A stretch of DNA of 33,053 nucleotides from JBBQNY01 sp038255255 (GTDB lineage: Bacteria > Pseudomonadota > Gammaproteobacteria > Xanthomonadales > Ahniellaceae). The notes under the pieces were generated by a model. That model was not told the DNA's origin. It ran no database searches and saw only the letters and a list, made by a program, of their open reading frames with translations. Below, piece by piece: positions 15,932 through 23,778 of this stretch. Numbering within the stretch: the first letter of the stretch is position 1; the number at the start of each line of letters is the position of its first letter. The position numbers and the translations under genes are program-made. Location of the stretch: NCBI GenBank assembly GCA_038255255.1, contig JBBSLL010000034.1, forward strand, positions 1 through 33,053, given 5' to 3'.

Positions 15932-18058
15932 ATGTCGCAGACCCCTGCGCTGGTTTCGTGTGCGCTGCCGTACGCCAATGGCCCGCTCCATATCGGCCAT
16001 CTGGTCGGCTACGTGCAGGGCGATATCTGGGTACGCGCGCAACGCATGCAGGGCCGCATCGTGCATTTCGTATGCGCCGACGACACGCACGGCACGCCGA
16101 TCATGCTGGCGGCCGAGCAGGCGGGTGTCACCCCTGAAGGCTGGATCGCCTCGATCCAGGCGGACCATGAAAGCGACTTCGCAGACTTCGGCGTCGCGTT
16201 CGACCACTTCGATTCGACCCACTCGGATCGCAACCGCGAGCTGACCGAATCCATCTTTGCGACGCTCGACGCGAGCGGTCACATCGCGAGGCGGTCGGTC
16301 GAGCAGTTCTACGATCCGGTCAAGAACATGTTCCTGCCCGACCGGTACGTGCGCGGCGAATGCCCGAAGTGCGGGACCGCAGACCAGTACGGGGACAATT
16401 GCGAGCAGTGTGGCGCGACCTACGCGCCCACCGACCTCAAGAACCCCCGCTCGGTCGTGTCGGGATCCGCCCCGGAACTGCGCAGTTCCGAACACCTGTT
16501 TTTCCAGGTCGGACATTTCGACAAGGCACTGCGCGACTGGCTCGCAGGCGACGTCGCAGTCAGCGGAGTCAAGGCAAAGCTTCGCGAATGGCTCGACTCT
16601 GAGAGCGGCCTGCGCGACTGGGACATCTCGCGCGACGCACCCTACTTCGGCTTCGCGGTACCGGGCGCGCCGGGGAAATTTTTCTACGTGTGGCTCGACG
16701 CGCCCATCGGCTATTTGTCGAGCTTTGCGGCCCACTGCGCTTCGGGTGCCGATGCGTCCCTGTCGCCGGACTATTTCCACCATCTGCTGGCGCCCGGAGA
16801 ACATGCGGAACTGGTGCATTTCATCGGCAAGGACATCGTCAACTTCCATGGACTGTTCTGGCCCGCCGTCCTGCATGGTGCCGGGTATCGCATGCCCTCG
16901 AGGCTGCACGTCAACGGCTACCTCACCGTCAACGGCGCCAAGATGTCGAAATCGCGCGGTACTTTCATCCAGGCTCGCACCTATCTCGACGCGGGACTCA
17001 ATCCCGAATACCTGCGCTACTACTTCGCCGCCAAGTCCTCGGGAGGCGTGGACGATCTCGATCTCAACCTCGAGGACTTCGTCCAGCGCGTGAACTCCGA
17101 CCTGGTCGGCAAGTTCGTCAACATCGCCAGTCGCTGCGCGGGCTTCATCAATTCAAGATTCGATGGCCGCCTCAGCGCGCGGCCGTCGTCGGAATCGCTG
17201 GAGATCTACACGGCCGCGTATCGGCGCCTCGCCGATGCCTGCCTCGGGGACGGCGGAGGCTATGCGCGCGTGAACTACAACTCGGTGCTGCAGGCCGTGA
17301 TGCGCGAGGCCGACCTGGCGAACGAGCGCATCGCGGCAGCGGCGCCCTGGTTGATGGCGAAAGATCCGGATCGCAATGCGGAACTCCAGGATGTGTGTTC
17401 GCTCGCGCTCAATCAGTTCCGCCTGCTTGCCGGATTTCTCGCCCCCGTGCTGCCGGCTACAGCCGCCCGTACCGGTGCCTTCATGAATGCGCCGATCGGC
17501 AGCTTCGAATCGCTCGCGCAACCGCTGCGCGATCACCCGATCCAGCCGTATTCCCCTCTCCTGACCCGCGTCGACCCGAAGCAGATCGCATACATGACCG
17601 AAGCCAGTACAGACTCGATGCAGCCCGCCGCAAAACCACCAGGTTCCCTCATCGCGTCAGCGCCGGGGGCCGCGACAGACACCCGACCGGCAGCCACGAA
17701 TCACGGCGACAGCCAGGCTTCGGCGAAGTGGGTCGACATCGGCGATTTCGCGAAGCTCGACCTGCGCGTCGCGCGCGTCGTCGAATGCGAGCTGGTCGAG
17801 GGTTCGGACAAGCTACTTCGCTTCCGCCTCGACGCGGGCGCCCTGGGTGAGCGACAGATTTTCTCGGGCATCCGCGCGAGTTACGGAGAGCCAGGGCAAC
17901 TGGTCGGGCGCAATGTCGTTTTCATCGCCAACCTCGCGCCACGCAAAATGCGGTTCGGCGTCAGCGAAGGGATGATCCTGTCGGCGGGCGAGGATGGCGG
18001 TGCGTTGCACCTGCTGGCCGTCGATCAGGGCGCGCTGCCCGGCATGCCGGTCCGGTAA
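15932..18058 (+). CDS. metG: Methionyl-tRNA synthetase
   Basis: 708 aa. Charges tRNA-Met with methionine. Class I signatures are PLHIGHL (His20-His23) and KMSKS at 337-341. The connective-peptide zinc knuckle has CPKC (144-147) and CEQC (157-160), as in the E. coli-type enzyme. The anticodon-binding helical domain follows. After an alanine/proline-rich linker (about residues 560-590) comes the C-terminal OB-fold dimerisation and tRNA-binding domain (WVDIGDFAKLDLRVARVVECE...), so the protein is full length. ATG at 15932 is preceded by TGGAGC. Downstream rnfB-like and nth genes follow closely on the same strand. Confidence 0.97.
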   Translation: MSQTPALVSCALPYANGPLHIGHLVGYVQGDIWVRAQRMQGRIVHFVCADDTHGTPIMLAAEQAGVTPEGWIASIQADHESDFADFGVAFDHFDSTHSDRNRELTESIFATLDASGHIARRSVEQFYDPVKNMFLPDRYVRGECPKCGTADQYGDNCEQCGATYAPTDLKNPRSVVSGSAPELRSSEHLFFQVGHFDKALRDWLAGDVAVSGVKAKLREWLDSESGLRDWDISRDAPYFGFAVPGAPGKFFYVWLDAPIGYLSSFAAHCASGADASLSPDYFHHLLAPGEHAELVHFIGKDIVNFHGLFWPAVLHGAGYRMPSRLHVNGYLTVNGAKMSKSRGTFIQARTYLDAGLNPEYLRYYFAAKSSGGVDDLDLNLEDFVQRVNSDLVGKFVNIASRCAGFINSRFDGRLSARPSSESLEIYTAAYRRLADACLGDGGGYARVNYNSVLQAVMREADLANERIAAAAPWLMAKDPDRNAELQDVCSLALNQFRLLAGFLAPVLPATAARTGAFMNAPIGSFESLAQPLRDHPIQPYSPLLTRVDPKQIAYMTEASTDSMQPAAKPPGSLIASAPGAATDTRPAATNHGDSQASAKWVDIGDFAKLDLRVARVVECELVEGSDKLLRFRLDAGALGERQIFSGIRASYGEPGQLVGRNVVFIANLAPRKMRFGVSEGMILSAGEDGGALHLLAVDQGALPGMPVR

Positions 18059-18093
18059 GGTCTGGCCGCGCAGATCGATACGCAGGGTCCGAC

Positions 18094-18834
18094 GTGGAGT
18101 TGACCGCCTCCGTCCCACTGGTCGAGTTGCTCGAGTCGGTGCTCCCGCAGACCCAATGCGGACAGTGCGGGTACGAGGGCTGCACGCCTTATGCGGAAGC
18201 ACTCGCAGCCGGAGCTGCCGACTGCGACCGGTGCCCACCCGGCGGTGACCTTGTCGCCGCCGCACTCGCCGACCTGCTTGGCGTTCCCGTGCGCGCGTAC
18301 GACCGCACGCGTGGCGATCACCTGCCGCCGCAGCTCGCGGCCATTCGCGAAGACGAATGCATCGGTTGCACCAAGTGCATCCAGGCCTGTCCGATCGACG
18401 CGATCATCGGCGCCGCCGAGCGCATGCACACGGTCATTCCGGACGCGTGTAGTGGTTGCGGTCTGTGCCTGCCGGTATGTCCGGTGGATTGCATCGATCT
18501 GGTGCCGGGCGCTTCGCTGCCGCAGGGCGTCCCGGTGGATTTCGTGGCAGCGGCGCGGGCGCAACGCCATCCGCACGCCGAGGCCTGGCGCGGTCGCCAC
18601 GACGCGAAGTCGAGTCGGCTGGACGCCAGTCGGCTCAAACGCAACACCCGTCTCGCCGCCCAGTCCGTGCAGGCCACGGCCGGTGCAGCGCTGCCGCCCG
18701 CGGTTGCTGCCGCGCTCGCCCGCGCTCGCGAAAAAACCGAGCAGGTCGGCATTTCGCCGAGCGGAGAAGATGGGACCGGGCCTGCAACGGATGCATTGGA
18801 ATTGCAGCCTGACCCGGGCTTTCGCGAGCCATGA
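18094..18834 (+). CDS. rnfB: Soluble orphan RnfB-like ferredoxin
   Basis: 246 aa. An electron-transfer protein related to RnfB/RsxB. The N-terminal 4Fe-4S domain has TQCGQCGYEGC (Cys22, 25, 30) with a further Cys near 44-47. Two ferredoxin motifs follow: CIGCTKCIQACP (89-100) and CSGCGLCLPVCP (119-130). The tail of ~100 residues is basic and alanine-rich. The hydrophobic N-terminal anchor of membrane RnfB is missing: the first residues MELTASVPLVELLESVLPQ are amphipathic. No rnfA, C, D, G or E is in the window. GTG start at 18094. The stop overlaps the ATG of nth by 4 nt, so the two are coupled; rnf/rsx operons of E. coli are also followed by nth. A role in supplying electrons or clusters to Fe-S proteins is inferred. 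Confidence 0.85.
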   Translation: MELTASVPLVELLESVLPQTQCGQCGYEGCTPYAEALAAGAADCDRCPPGGDLVAAALADLLGVPVRAYDRTRGDHLPPQLAAIREDECIGCTKCIQACPIDAIIGAAERMHTVIPDACSGCGLCLPVCPVDCIDLVPGASLPQGVPVDFVAAARAQRHPHAEAWRGRHDAKSSRLDASRLKRNTRLAAQSVQATAGAALPPAVAAALARAREKTEQVGISPSGEDGTGPATDALELQPDPGFREP

Positions 18835-19469
18835 ATGATGCGCAGCGCCGGGAGATGTTCCAGCGCTTCGCGGCGGTATCTCCCTCGCCGACCACCGAGC
18901 TGGAGTACGTGACGCCGTTCCAGCTGCTGATCGCGGTGATCCTTTCGGCGCAGGCGACGGACGCCAGCGTCAATCGCGCCACGCGGCGCCTGTTTGCGGT
19001 CGCACCCACGCCGGCGTCCATGTCGGAACTGGGTGTCGAACGGCTGAAGCCTTACATCGCGAGCATCGGGCTGTTCAACACGAAGGCAGTCAATGTCGTG
19101 GCGACGAGCGCTGCGTTGGTCGAGCATCATGGCGGCGAGGTGCCGCGCACGCGCGAGGGCCTGGAGGCGCTGCCCGGCGTGGGGCGCAAGACGGCCAATG
19201 TCGTGCTCAATACCGTATTCGGTGAGCCCACCATCGCCGTCGACACGCATATTTTCCGGGTGTCCAACCGGACGGGTCTCGCGCGCGGCAGCACGCCGCG
19301 CGCCGTGGAGGACCGCCTGCTCAAGGCGGTACCCAGGGCGTATCGCCTGCACGCCCACCACTGGCTGATTCTGCACGGGCGCTACACCTGCGTGGCCCGA
19401 AAGCCCGCCTGCGAGCGATGCGTAATTGCGGATCTATGCGACTACGGTCGCGCCCTGGCCAAGGTTTGA
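18831..19469 (+). CDS. nth: Endonuclease III
   Basis: 212 aa. Base-excision repair DNA glycosylase/AP lyase acting on oxidised pyrimidines. The helix-hairpin-helix LPGVGRKTANVV holds the catalytic Lys120; Asp138 is in VDTHIFRV. The C-terminal 4Fe-4S loop has Cys187, 194, 197 and 203 in the Cx6Cx2Cx5C pattern. Length is normal. The ATG overlaps the rnfB-like stop (ATGA), so expression is coupled to an Fe-S electron carrier. Confidence 0.97.
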   Translation: MNDAQRREMFQRFAAVSPSPTTELEYVTPFQLLIAVILSAQATDASVNRATRRLFAVAPTPASMSELGVERLKPYIASIGLFNTKAVNVVATSAALVEHHGGEVPRTREGLEALPGVGRKTANVVLNTVFGEPTIAVDTHIFRVSNRTGLARGSTPRAVEDRLLKAVPRAYRLHAHHWLILHGRYTCVARKPACERCVIADLCDYGRALAKV

Positions 19470-19510
19470 ATTCCGGCGTCCGAAACTAGTGCAACGCGCG
19501 GCACGCGCAG

Positions 19511-20326
19511 CTAACCGGCAACGCATTTTCCCGGCGACGTGCCGACCCGTCGGGCAAAGGCGCGCACGAAGGCCGCTGTGTTGGTGTAGCCGACCAGGCC
19601 CGCCACCACCTTCACGGGTCGGCCGCGCTTGAGCAGCGACTGGGCAACGCTCATCCGGAACTCCGTCAGGTACTCCATCGCCGGCGAACCCACCACCTCG
19701 CGGAATCGCGCGGCGAACCGGGCCCGCGACATGTCGGCGCTGGTGGCGAGTTGTTCCAGGGTCCAGGGCTGGGCGGGATCGTCATGCATGGCGTTGATCG
19801 CCTTCGCGAGTCGGGCGTCGCCCAATGCTGCGAACACTCCACCGTTCACCAGGCCGTGCTCGATGGCGTAGCGCAGCATCAGGACGACAACGTATTCCAT
19901 GAGACGGTCGACGGCGGCGTCGCGACCTGCCCGCTGCGCAAACGCCTCCTCGAAAAGCAGCCCCAGTGTGGCGTCGATGGCCCGGTTCGCCGCAGTCGGC
20001 AGCACCAGCGGGTCGGGCATTCCACGAATCAACGGGTTCCCGCTGCCGCCGCCGAAGCGGACGAAGGCACACATGAGGTCGGCACCATGGGACTCGGTCA
20101 CTTCCAGGCGATGCTGGCCGGGCTGCAGATGGAAAATCACGGAGGGCTCGGAGATCTCGATGGCCGTCTGGCGCGGCCGGTGAACGACTGCGCATCCGCT
20201 ACGCAGCACGTGCAGGATGCCGGCGCTGGTACCCGTTTCGAAGTCGACGCTGCCGCACAGCGGACCCGCATAGAAGATGCGCGCGCTGAGGGCCAGACGT
20301 GAGAACACGGGGGAAAGTGCATCCAC
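19511..20326 (-). CDS. AraC-family regulator with cupin-type N-terminal domain
   Basis: About 271 aa. The N-terminal ~150 residues (VDALSPVFSRLALSARIFYAG...GILHVLRSGCAVVHRP...) match the cupin_6 sensor domain found in many AraC regulators. The C-terminal ~100 residues are a double helix-turn-helix: WTLEQLATSADMSRARFAARF and VKVVAGLVGYTNTAAFVRAFARRVGTSPG. GTG at 20326 is preferred because it matches the family start (xDALSxV) and has AGG upstream; a TTG at 20356 would add ten residues. It is divergent from hvfA with 512 bp between the starts, so it may control itself and the hvf genes; the effector is unknown. Its upstream region shares an 11-mer with the DUF4331 promoter region. Confidence 0.88.
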   Translation of the reverse strand: MDALSPVFSRLALSARIFYAGPLCGSVDFETGTSAGILHVLRSGCAVVHRPRQTAIEISEPSVIFHLQPGQHRLEVTESHGADLMCAFVRFGGGSGNPLIRGMPDPLVLPTAANRAIDATLGLLFEEAFAQRAGRDAAVDRLMEYVVVLMLRYAIEHGLVNGGVFAALGDARLAKAINAMHDDPAQPWTLEQLATSADMSRARFAARFREVVGSPAMEYLTEFRMSVAQSLLKRGRPVKVVAGLVGYTNTAAFVRAFARRVGTSPGKCVAG

Positions 20327-20838
20327 GGAGTACCTGGGCCAAGCCGGTTCCGACAATCCCCGATCATACGATGTGGGTCAGCACCGATCGTCTCGGATGG
20401 GCGCCCTGGCCTGGGGGCCTCTGCCCGTTCCAGAGTCGACGTGACGCTGAGCGGATGCGCCCTTCATCAGGTCCCGGCGGAACTCGCCGGAGCAGGTTGC
20501 TGTCCAAGAAGCCTTGCAGCGTCCGGTTTCGCGGGCACGCAGACCAACCCGTCGCAGGGTCGGGTCCGGGCGCGCCTAGCCGGTGGCGCATTCGCCCCCG
20601 GTGCAGCACGACGCCTGAAACAGGGGCGGGTGTAAGCTGGAGTCGAGACGCCAGGCACATCGAATGCGACGATCGGTGCGCAACCAGTTGGCACTCGCCG
20701 GCACAGTAGCGTTCCAACGAGTTGCCCTCGAACGCTGCTGGCAAGGCCTCGTCGCAATGGTCTTCCAGACACGTGGCTGCATCGCGGCGTCGAGCACGGC
20801 AATCACCAACTTTTCAAACACCAACCAGGAGCACTTCC
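20327..20838. other. 512-bp divergent intergenic region between the AraC-family gene and hvfA
   Basis: Open frames exist on both strands, but their translations are Arg/Pro/Ser-rich shadows without family resemblance, so I call no gene. It holds the CATACGATGTG word at 20365 and the hvfA ribosome-binding site AGGAG at 20827-20831, 7 nt before the ATG. I looked for a -35/-10 pair and for an ECF-type promoter (a GTAACC-like -35) before hvfA and found none I would defend. The length is unusual for this compact window and leaves room for distal control sites or a small RNA. Confidence 0.5.
20365..20375. promoter_or_regulatory. 11-mer CATACGATGTG upstream of the AraC-family gene
   Basis: On the minus strand this reads CACATCGTATG and continues to CGTATGATC, so it overlaps a TATGAT hexamer that could serve as a -10 for the regulator gene (no good -35 at 17 nt). 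The same 11-mer occurs at 9792-9802 within an inverted repeat before the DUF4331 gene. A regulator-binding half-site is possible; evidence is only the repeated word and its placement. Confidence 0.3.
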
Positions 20839-21345
20839 ATGTCGCAGAACAACATCAAGCCGATTTCATTTGCTGTCGGTGCCGCCTTCATCGGTTCCCT
20901 TGCGATCGCCTCCACGGGCTTCGCGATGGCCGACCTCGGCGCCGGCTCCCAGCTGGCCACCGCCTCGGTCGCCTCCATCGGAGAAGGCAAGTGCGGCGAG
21001 GGCAAATGCGGGATGACCGCAATGGACGCGAACAAGGACGGCAACGTGACCATGGCCGAACACGACGCCGCCGCGCGCAAGATGTTCATGGACGCCGACG
21101 CGAACAAGGACGGCATGGTCAACCAGGCCGAGTTCGATGCAGCCAAAGCCAAGGGTCACGAAGGGAAATGTGGCGAAGGCAAATGCGGCGAAGGCAAGAA
21201 GGCCGAGGGCAAGTGCGGTGAAGGCAAGTGCGGCGGCGAGAAGAAGGCTGCCGAGGGCAAGTGCGGCGAAGGCAAGTGTGGCGGCGAGAAGAAGGCTACC
21301 GAAGGCAAGTGCGGCGAAGGCAAGTGCGGCGGCGACAAGAAGTAA
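20839..21345 (+). CDS. hvfA: HvfA-type RiPP metallophore precursor with internal EF-hand pair
   Basis: 168 aa. HvfA/bufferin-type precursors are exported peptides whose EGKCG cysteines are converted to oxazolone/thioamide groups that bind copper. Signal peptide about 1-31 (ends GFAMA). EGKCG occurs ten times, at 49, 54, 108, 113, 123, 128, 139, 144, 155 and 160, always as adjacent pairs; these ten are the only Cys in the protein. Between pair 1 and pair 2 lie two canonical 12-residue EF-hand loops, 63-74 (DANKDGNVTMAE) and 87-98 (DANKDGMVNQAE). The last three pairs lie in a 16-residue tandem repeat (AEGKCGEGKCGGEKKA). AGGAG precedes the ATG. Immediately followed by the DUF692 and DUF2063 maturation genes. 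Identification of the family is strong; copper binding and calcium binding are inferred. Confidence 0.92.
   Translation: MSQNNIKPISFAVGAAFIGSLAIASTGFAMADLGAGSQLATASVASIGEGKCGEGKCGMTAMDANKDGNVTMAEHDAAARKMFMDADANKDGMVNQAEFDAAKAKGHEGKCGEGKCGEGKKAEGKCGEGKCGGEKKAAEGKCGEGKCGGEKKATEGKCGEGKCGGDKK
21202..21342 (+). repeat. 48-bp tandem repeats inside hvfA
   Basis: Three consecutive units (21202-21249, 21250-21297, 21298-21342) encode AEGKCGEGKCGGEKKA, the same again, and TEGKCGEGKCGGDKK. The DNA is nearly identical between units, with only a few mostly synonymous changes, so recent unit duplication or gene conversion is likely and the copy number may vary between strains. Confidence 0.85.
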
Positions 21346-21364
21346 TTTCGGAACTCGCAAGCGC

Positions 21365-22294
21365 ATGACTTCGACCCGTCAGCTCGATGCTGATGCTGCA
21401 GGTCTGGGACTGCGGCGGGCCCTGATGGGCTCGCTGCAGTCGGTTGAAGCCGATGCCATCGATTTCCTCGAATGCGCCCCGGAAAACTGGATCGGCGTTG
21501 GTGGCCGTCTTGGCGACTCCTTCCGCGATCTGCTGGAGCGTTTTCCACTCGCCTGCCACGGCCTGTCCCTTTCACTGGGCGGCGTGGCTCCGTTCGACCA
21601 GACCTACCTCGCGCGTTTGCGCCGCTTTCTCGACGCTCACCAGGTGCGCATCTACAGCGAGCACCTGAGCTATTGCGCGGATGATGGCCAGCTGTACGAC
21701 CTGATGCCACTGCCCTTCACCGATGCCTGCGTGCGCCATGTCGTCGCGCGCATCGACGAGGTGCAACAGGCGCTCGGCCGCCGCATGGCGATCGAGAACG
21801 TTTCCTACTACGCGGCGCCGTACCAGGTGCTGGCGGAGACCGACTTCATCAACGAAGTCCTGTCGCGCAGCGACTGCGATCTATTGCTCGACGTCAACAA
21901 CATCGTGGTGAACAGCATCAATCACCGCTACGACCCCTTCGAGTTCCTGCACGCCATGCCGGCATCGCGCGTTGCCTACATCCACGTGGCCGGCCACTTC
22001 GACGAGGCGGACGACCTCAAGGTCGATACGCACGGCGCCCCCGTGAAGCAACAGGTCTGGGATCTGCTCGAGGCGGCGTACCGCCACTGCGGGCCGCGAC
22101 CCACACTGCTCGAACGCGACTTCAATTTTCCACCCATGGCCGATCTGCTGGCGGAGGTTGCCGAGATCCGCAGGCGTCTCGCGGCTGCCGGCGCAGACCC
22201 GTCGCGCGCCGCGTGGGCGCAGGATGGACGCGCCGCAGCGCAAACTGCACAGCGGGTGCACCCGGAGATCGACAGCCGGCGCGCGGTCGGCTGA
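21365..22294 (+). CDS. hvfB: DUF692 multinuclear non-heme iron oxidative (MNIO) RiPP maturase
   Basis: 309 aa, TIM-barrel family of MbnB, TglH and HvfB. Expected to use a multi-iron centre to turn precursor Cys residues into oxazolone/thioamide pairs in the cytosol before export. Candidate metal ligands appear in the usual order: His65 (CHGLSLSLGG), Glu99-His100 (SEHLSY), Glu144-Asn145 (ENVSYY), Asp176 and Asn178 (LLLDVNN), His207 and His211 (YIHVAGH), Asp221 and His223 (DTHGAPV), Glu250 (LLERDFN). Starts 19 nt after hvfA with only a weak ribosome-binding site, so translation may depend on hvfA. The stop overlaps the next start as TGATG. The C-terminal ~30 residues are a basic extension. Confidence 0.93.
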   Translation: MTSTRQLDADAAGLGLRRALMGSLQSVEADAIDFLECAPENWIGVGGRLGDSFRDLLERFPLACHGLSLSLGGVAPFDQTYLARLRRFLDAHQVRIYSEHLSYCADDGQLYDLMPLPFTDACVRHVVARIDEVQQALGRRMAIENVSYYAAPYQVLAETDFINEVLSRSDCDLLLDVNNIVVNSINHRYDPFEFLHAMPASRVAYIHVAGHFDEADDLKVDTHGAPVKQQVWDLLEAAYRHCGPRPTLLERDFNFPPMADLLAEVAEIRRRLAAAGADPSRAAWAQDGRAAAQTAQRVHPEIDSRRAVG

Positions 22295-23085
22295 TGAGCG
22301 CCACCGCCTCCGGAAGCAGCAGCTTCGAAACACTTCGCGAACAGCAATTCGCGTTTGCCGCGCACCTGCGGGATCCGCAGGGTGCGCCTGCGCCTGCAGG
22401 TCTCGAAGATCGGCGCCTGGCGATCTATCGCGACCTTTTCTACAACAGCCTTGAATGCCTGCTCGCGGGCAACTTCCCGGTGCTCCGCAGATTGCTGGGC
22501 GACAGCCTCTGGCATGCGACGGTTCGCGCGTTCTATCGCGACTTCCGCTGCCGCACTCCCCTGTTCACCGAGATCGGCCGGGAGTTCATGCAGTACCTCG
22601 AGGCACGACTGGCGGACGGGGGAACCCCCGCGCTACCGCCGTGGGCGCTCGAGCTAGCACACTACGAATGGGTGGAGCTTGCGATCGACATCGCCGAGTC
22701 GCCCGATCCAGTCGACGTGGATCCCGCAGGCGACCTGATGGCGAGTGCCCCGGTACGCAATCCCCTGGCCTGGCCCCTGGCCTATCGTTGGCCGGTGCAC
22801 GCACTGGGCGGCGACGCCGACCTCGACACGGAACCGCTGCAGCCGACACTGCTGCTGGTGTTGCGCGATGAAGAGGGCAAGGTGCGCTTCAAGGCGCTGA
22901 GCGGGGTCACGTTTCGGCTGCTGCAATGCATTGATTCGGATCCGCTCACCAGCGGCCGCGAGCATTTGCTGGCGCTGGCTGCAGAGGCAGTTACCGGCGA
23001 TGTCGAGCAATTCGTCCACGAGGGTGCCGACATGCTCCTGGCACTGCGCAGGACAGGTGCGTTGCTTGGCACCAGAATCGCCTGA
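22294..23085 (+). CDS. hvfC: DUF2063 RiPP recognition/maturation partner
   Basis: 263 aa. DUF2063 proteins partner DUF692 enzymes and are thought to bind the precursor. The N-terminal domain has the family signature RLAIYRDLFYNSLECLLAGN (about 41-60) followed by FPVLRRLLGD and the helical segment up to about residue 120 (LPPWALELAHYEWVELA). The C-terminal half (from about 150) is a mixed alpha/beta domain ending in QFVHEGADMLLALRRTGALLG, compatible with a RiPP-recognition-like fold, though I cannot assign it. The ATG overlaps the hvfB stop by 1 nt, indicating translational coupling and fixed stoichiometry. Confidence 0.92.
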   Translation: MSATASGSSSFETLREQQFAFAAHLRDPQGAPAPAGLEDRRLAIYRDLFYNSLECLLAGNFPVLRRLLGDSLWHATVRAFYRDFRCRTPLFTEIGREFMQYLEARLADGGTPALPPWALELAHYEWVELAIDIAESPDPVDVDPAGDLMASAPVRNPLAWPLAYRWPVHALGGDADLDTEPLQPTLLLVLRDEEGKVRFKALSGVTFRLLQCIDSDPLTSGREHLLALAAEAVTGDVEQFVHEGADMLLALRRTGALLGTRIA

Positions 23086-23106
23086 CAAACGGGGAGAACG
23101 CACGCG

Positions 23107-23763
23107 ATGGGCAGGGGGAATGTCGTCGAATGGTGGACCACGCTGACCGAACGATTGTCGGGCGTTGGCCAATGGCTCGCCCCGCTGGGGCTGCGCATCA
23201 TCCTCGCCTGGGAATTTTTCGAAGCAGGCCGCGAAAAGCTCCACGGCGAGAACTGGTTTGCGTCGATCCAGACGGATTTTCCCTTTCCCTTCAACATCGT
23301 GCCCGCGTCGCTGAGCTGGACGATGGCCACGTGGTCGGAATTGCTGCTCGGTATCGCCCTGCTCGTCGGGCTCGGCACGCGCTTTGCGGCATTCGGCCTG
23401 TTCGTGCTCACTGTGGTCGCAACCGCCGCGGTGCACTGGCCGGACAACTGGATGGGCGTTTCGCAGCTGCTTCAGGGTTACGCCATCAGCGACATGGGGC
23501 GCGGCAACTACAAGTTGCCGGTGATTTTCCTCGCCATGCTGCTGCCGCTCATCCTGCTCGGGCCCGGCAAATTAAGCCTCGATGCCGCGCTTGCCCGCTC
23601 CCTGCGCGTGGGTGAAACGCGTCCCTTCGTGGACATGATCGGGTGGGGCATCGTGCTGTTGGCACTGGGCCTGCCCCTGGCGATGCTGTTGCCATTGCCT
23701 GGTCTCGCCATGGCGGGACTCGGCATGGCGCTGCTGCTGTTGCGCGGAATCGTGTTGCGTTGA
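23107..23763 (+). CDS. hvfX: DoxX-family membrane protein (HvfX-like)
   Basis: 218 aa. DoxX-like integral membrane proteins are common companions of HvfABC and bufferin operons; their exact function there is open. Hydrophobic segments are near residues 24-38 (LAPLGLRIILAWEFF), 72-95 (MATWSELLLGIALLVGLG), 97-115 (FAAFGLFVLTVVATAAVHW), about 140-157 (LPVIFLAMLLPLILLG) and two near the C-terminus (GWGIVLLALGLPLAMLL, AGLGMALLLLRGIVL); the usual DoxX four-helix core plus C-terminal additions. The WEFFEAGREKLHG loop is conserved in the family. GGGAG precedes the ATG by about 10 nt; it starts 21 nt after hvfC. Confidence 0.88.
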   Translation: MGRGNVVEWWTTLTERLSGVGQWLAPLGLRIILAWEFFEAGREKLHGENWFASIQTDFPFPFNIVPASLSWTMATWSELLLGIALLVGLGTRFAAFGLFVLTVVATAAVHWPDNWMGVSQLLQGYAISDMGRGNYKLPVIFLAMLLPLILLGPGKLSLDAALARSLRVGETRPFVDMIGWGIVLLALGLPLAMLLPLPGLAMAGLGMALLLLRGIVLR

Positions 23764-23778
23764 GGCGCGGAGCGGAGC

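Noticed and set aside
15644..16909. Minus-strand frame opposite the lipoprotein gene and metG
   Set aside because: Shadow of the metG catalytic domain, which carries HIGH and the zinc knuckle; no features of its own.
20364..20802. Overlapping open frames on both strands between the AraC-family gene and hvfA
   Set aside because: Their translations are Arg/Pro/Ser/Cys-rich with no family resemblance or good ribosome-binding sites; such frames are common by chance in GC-rich DNA.
20640..20838. Possible ECF-sigma promoter before hvfA, as in some bufferin operons
   Set aside because: No GTAACC-like -35 with a properly spaced -10 could be found; GCAACC near 20690 has no convincing partner.
20839..21345. 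Regularly repeated short DNA words in hvfA that could suggest a direct-repeat array such as CRISPR
   Set aside because: The repeats are in frame, encode EGKCG motifs, have no variable spacers, and lie in a gene with a signal peptide and ribosome-binding site.
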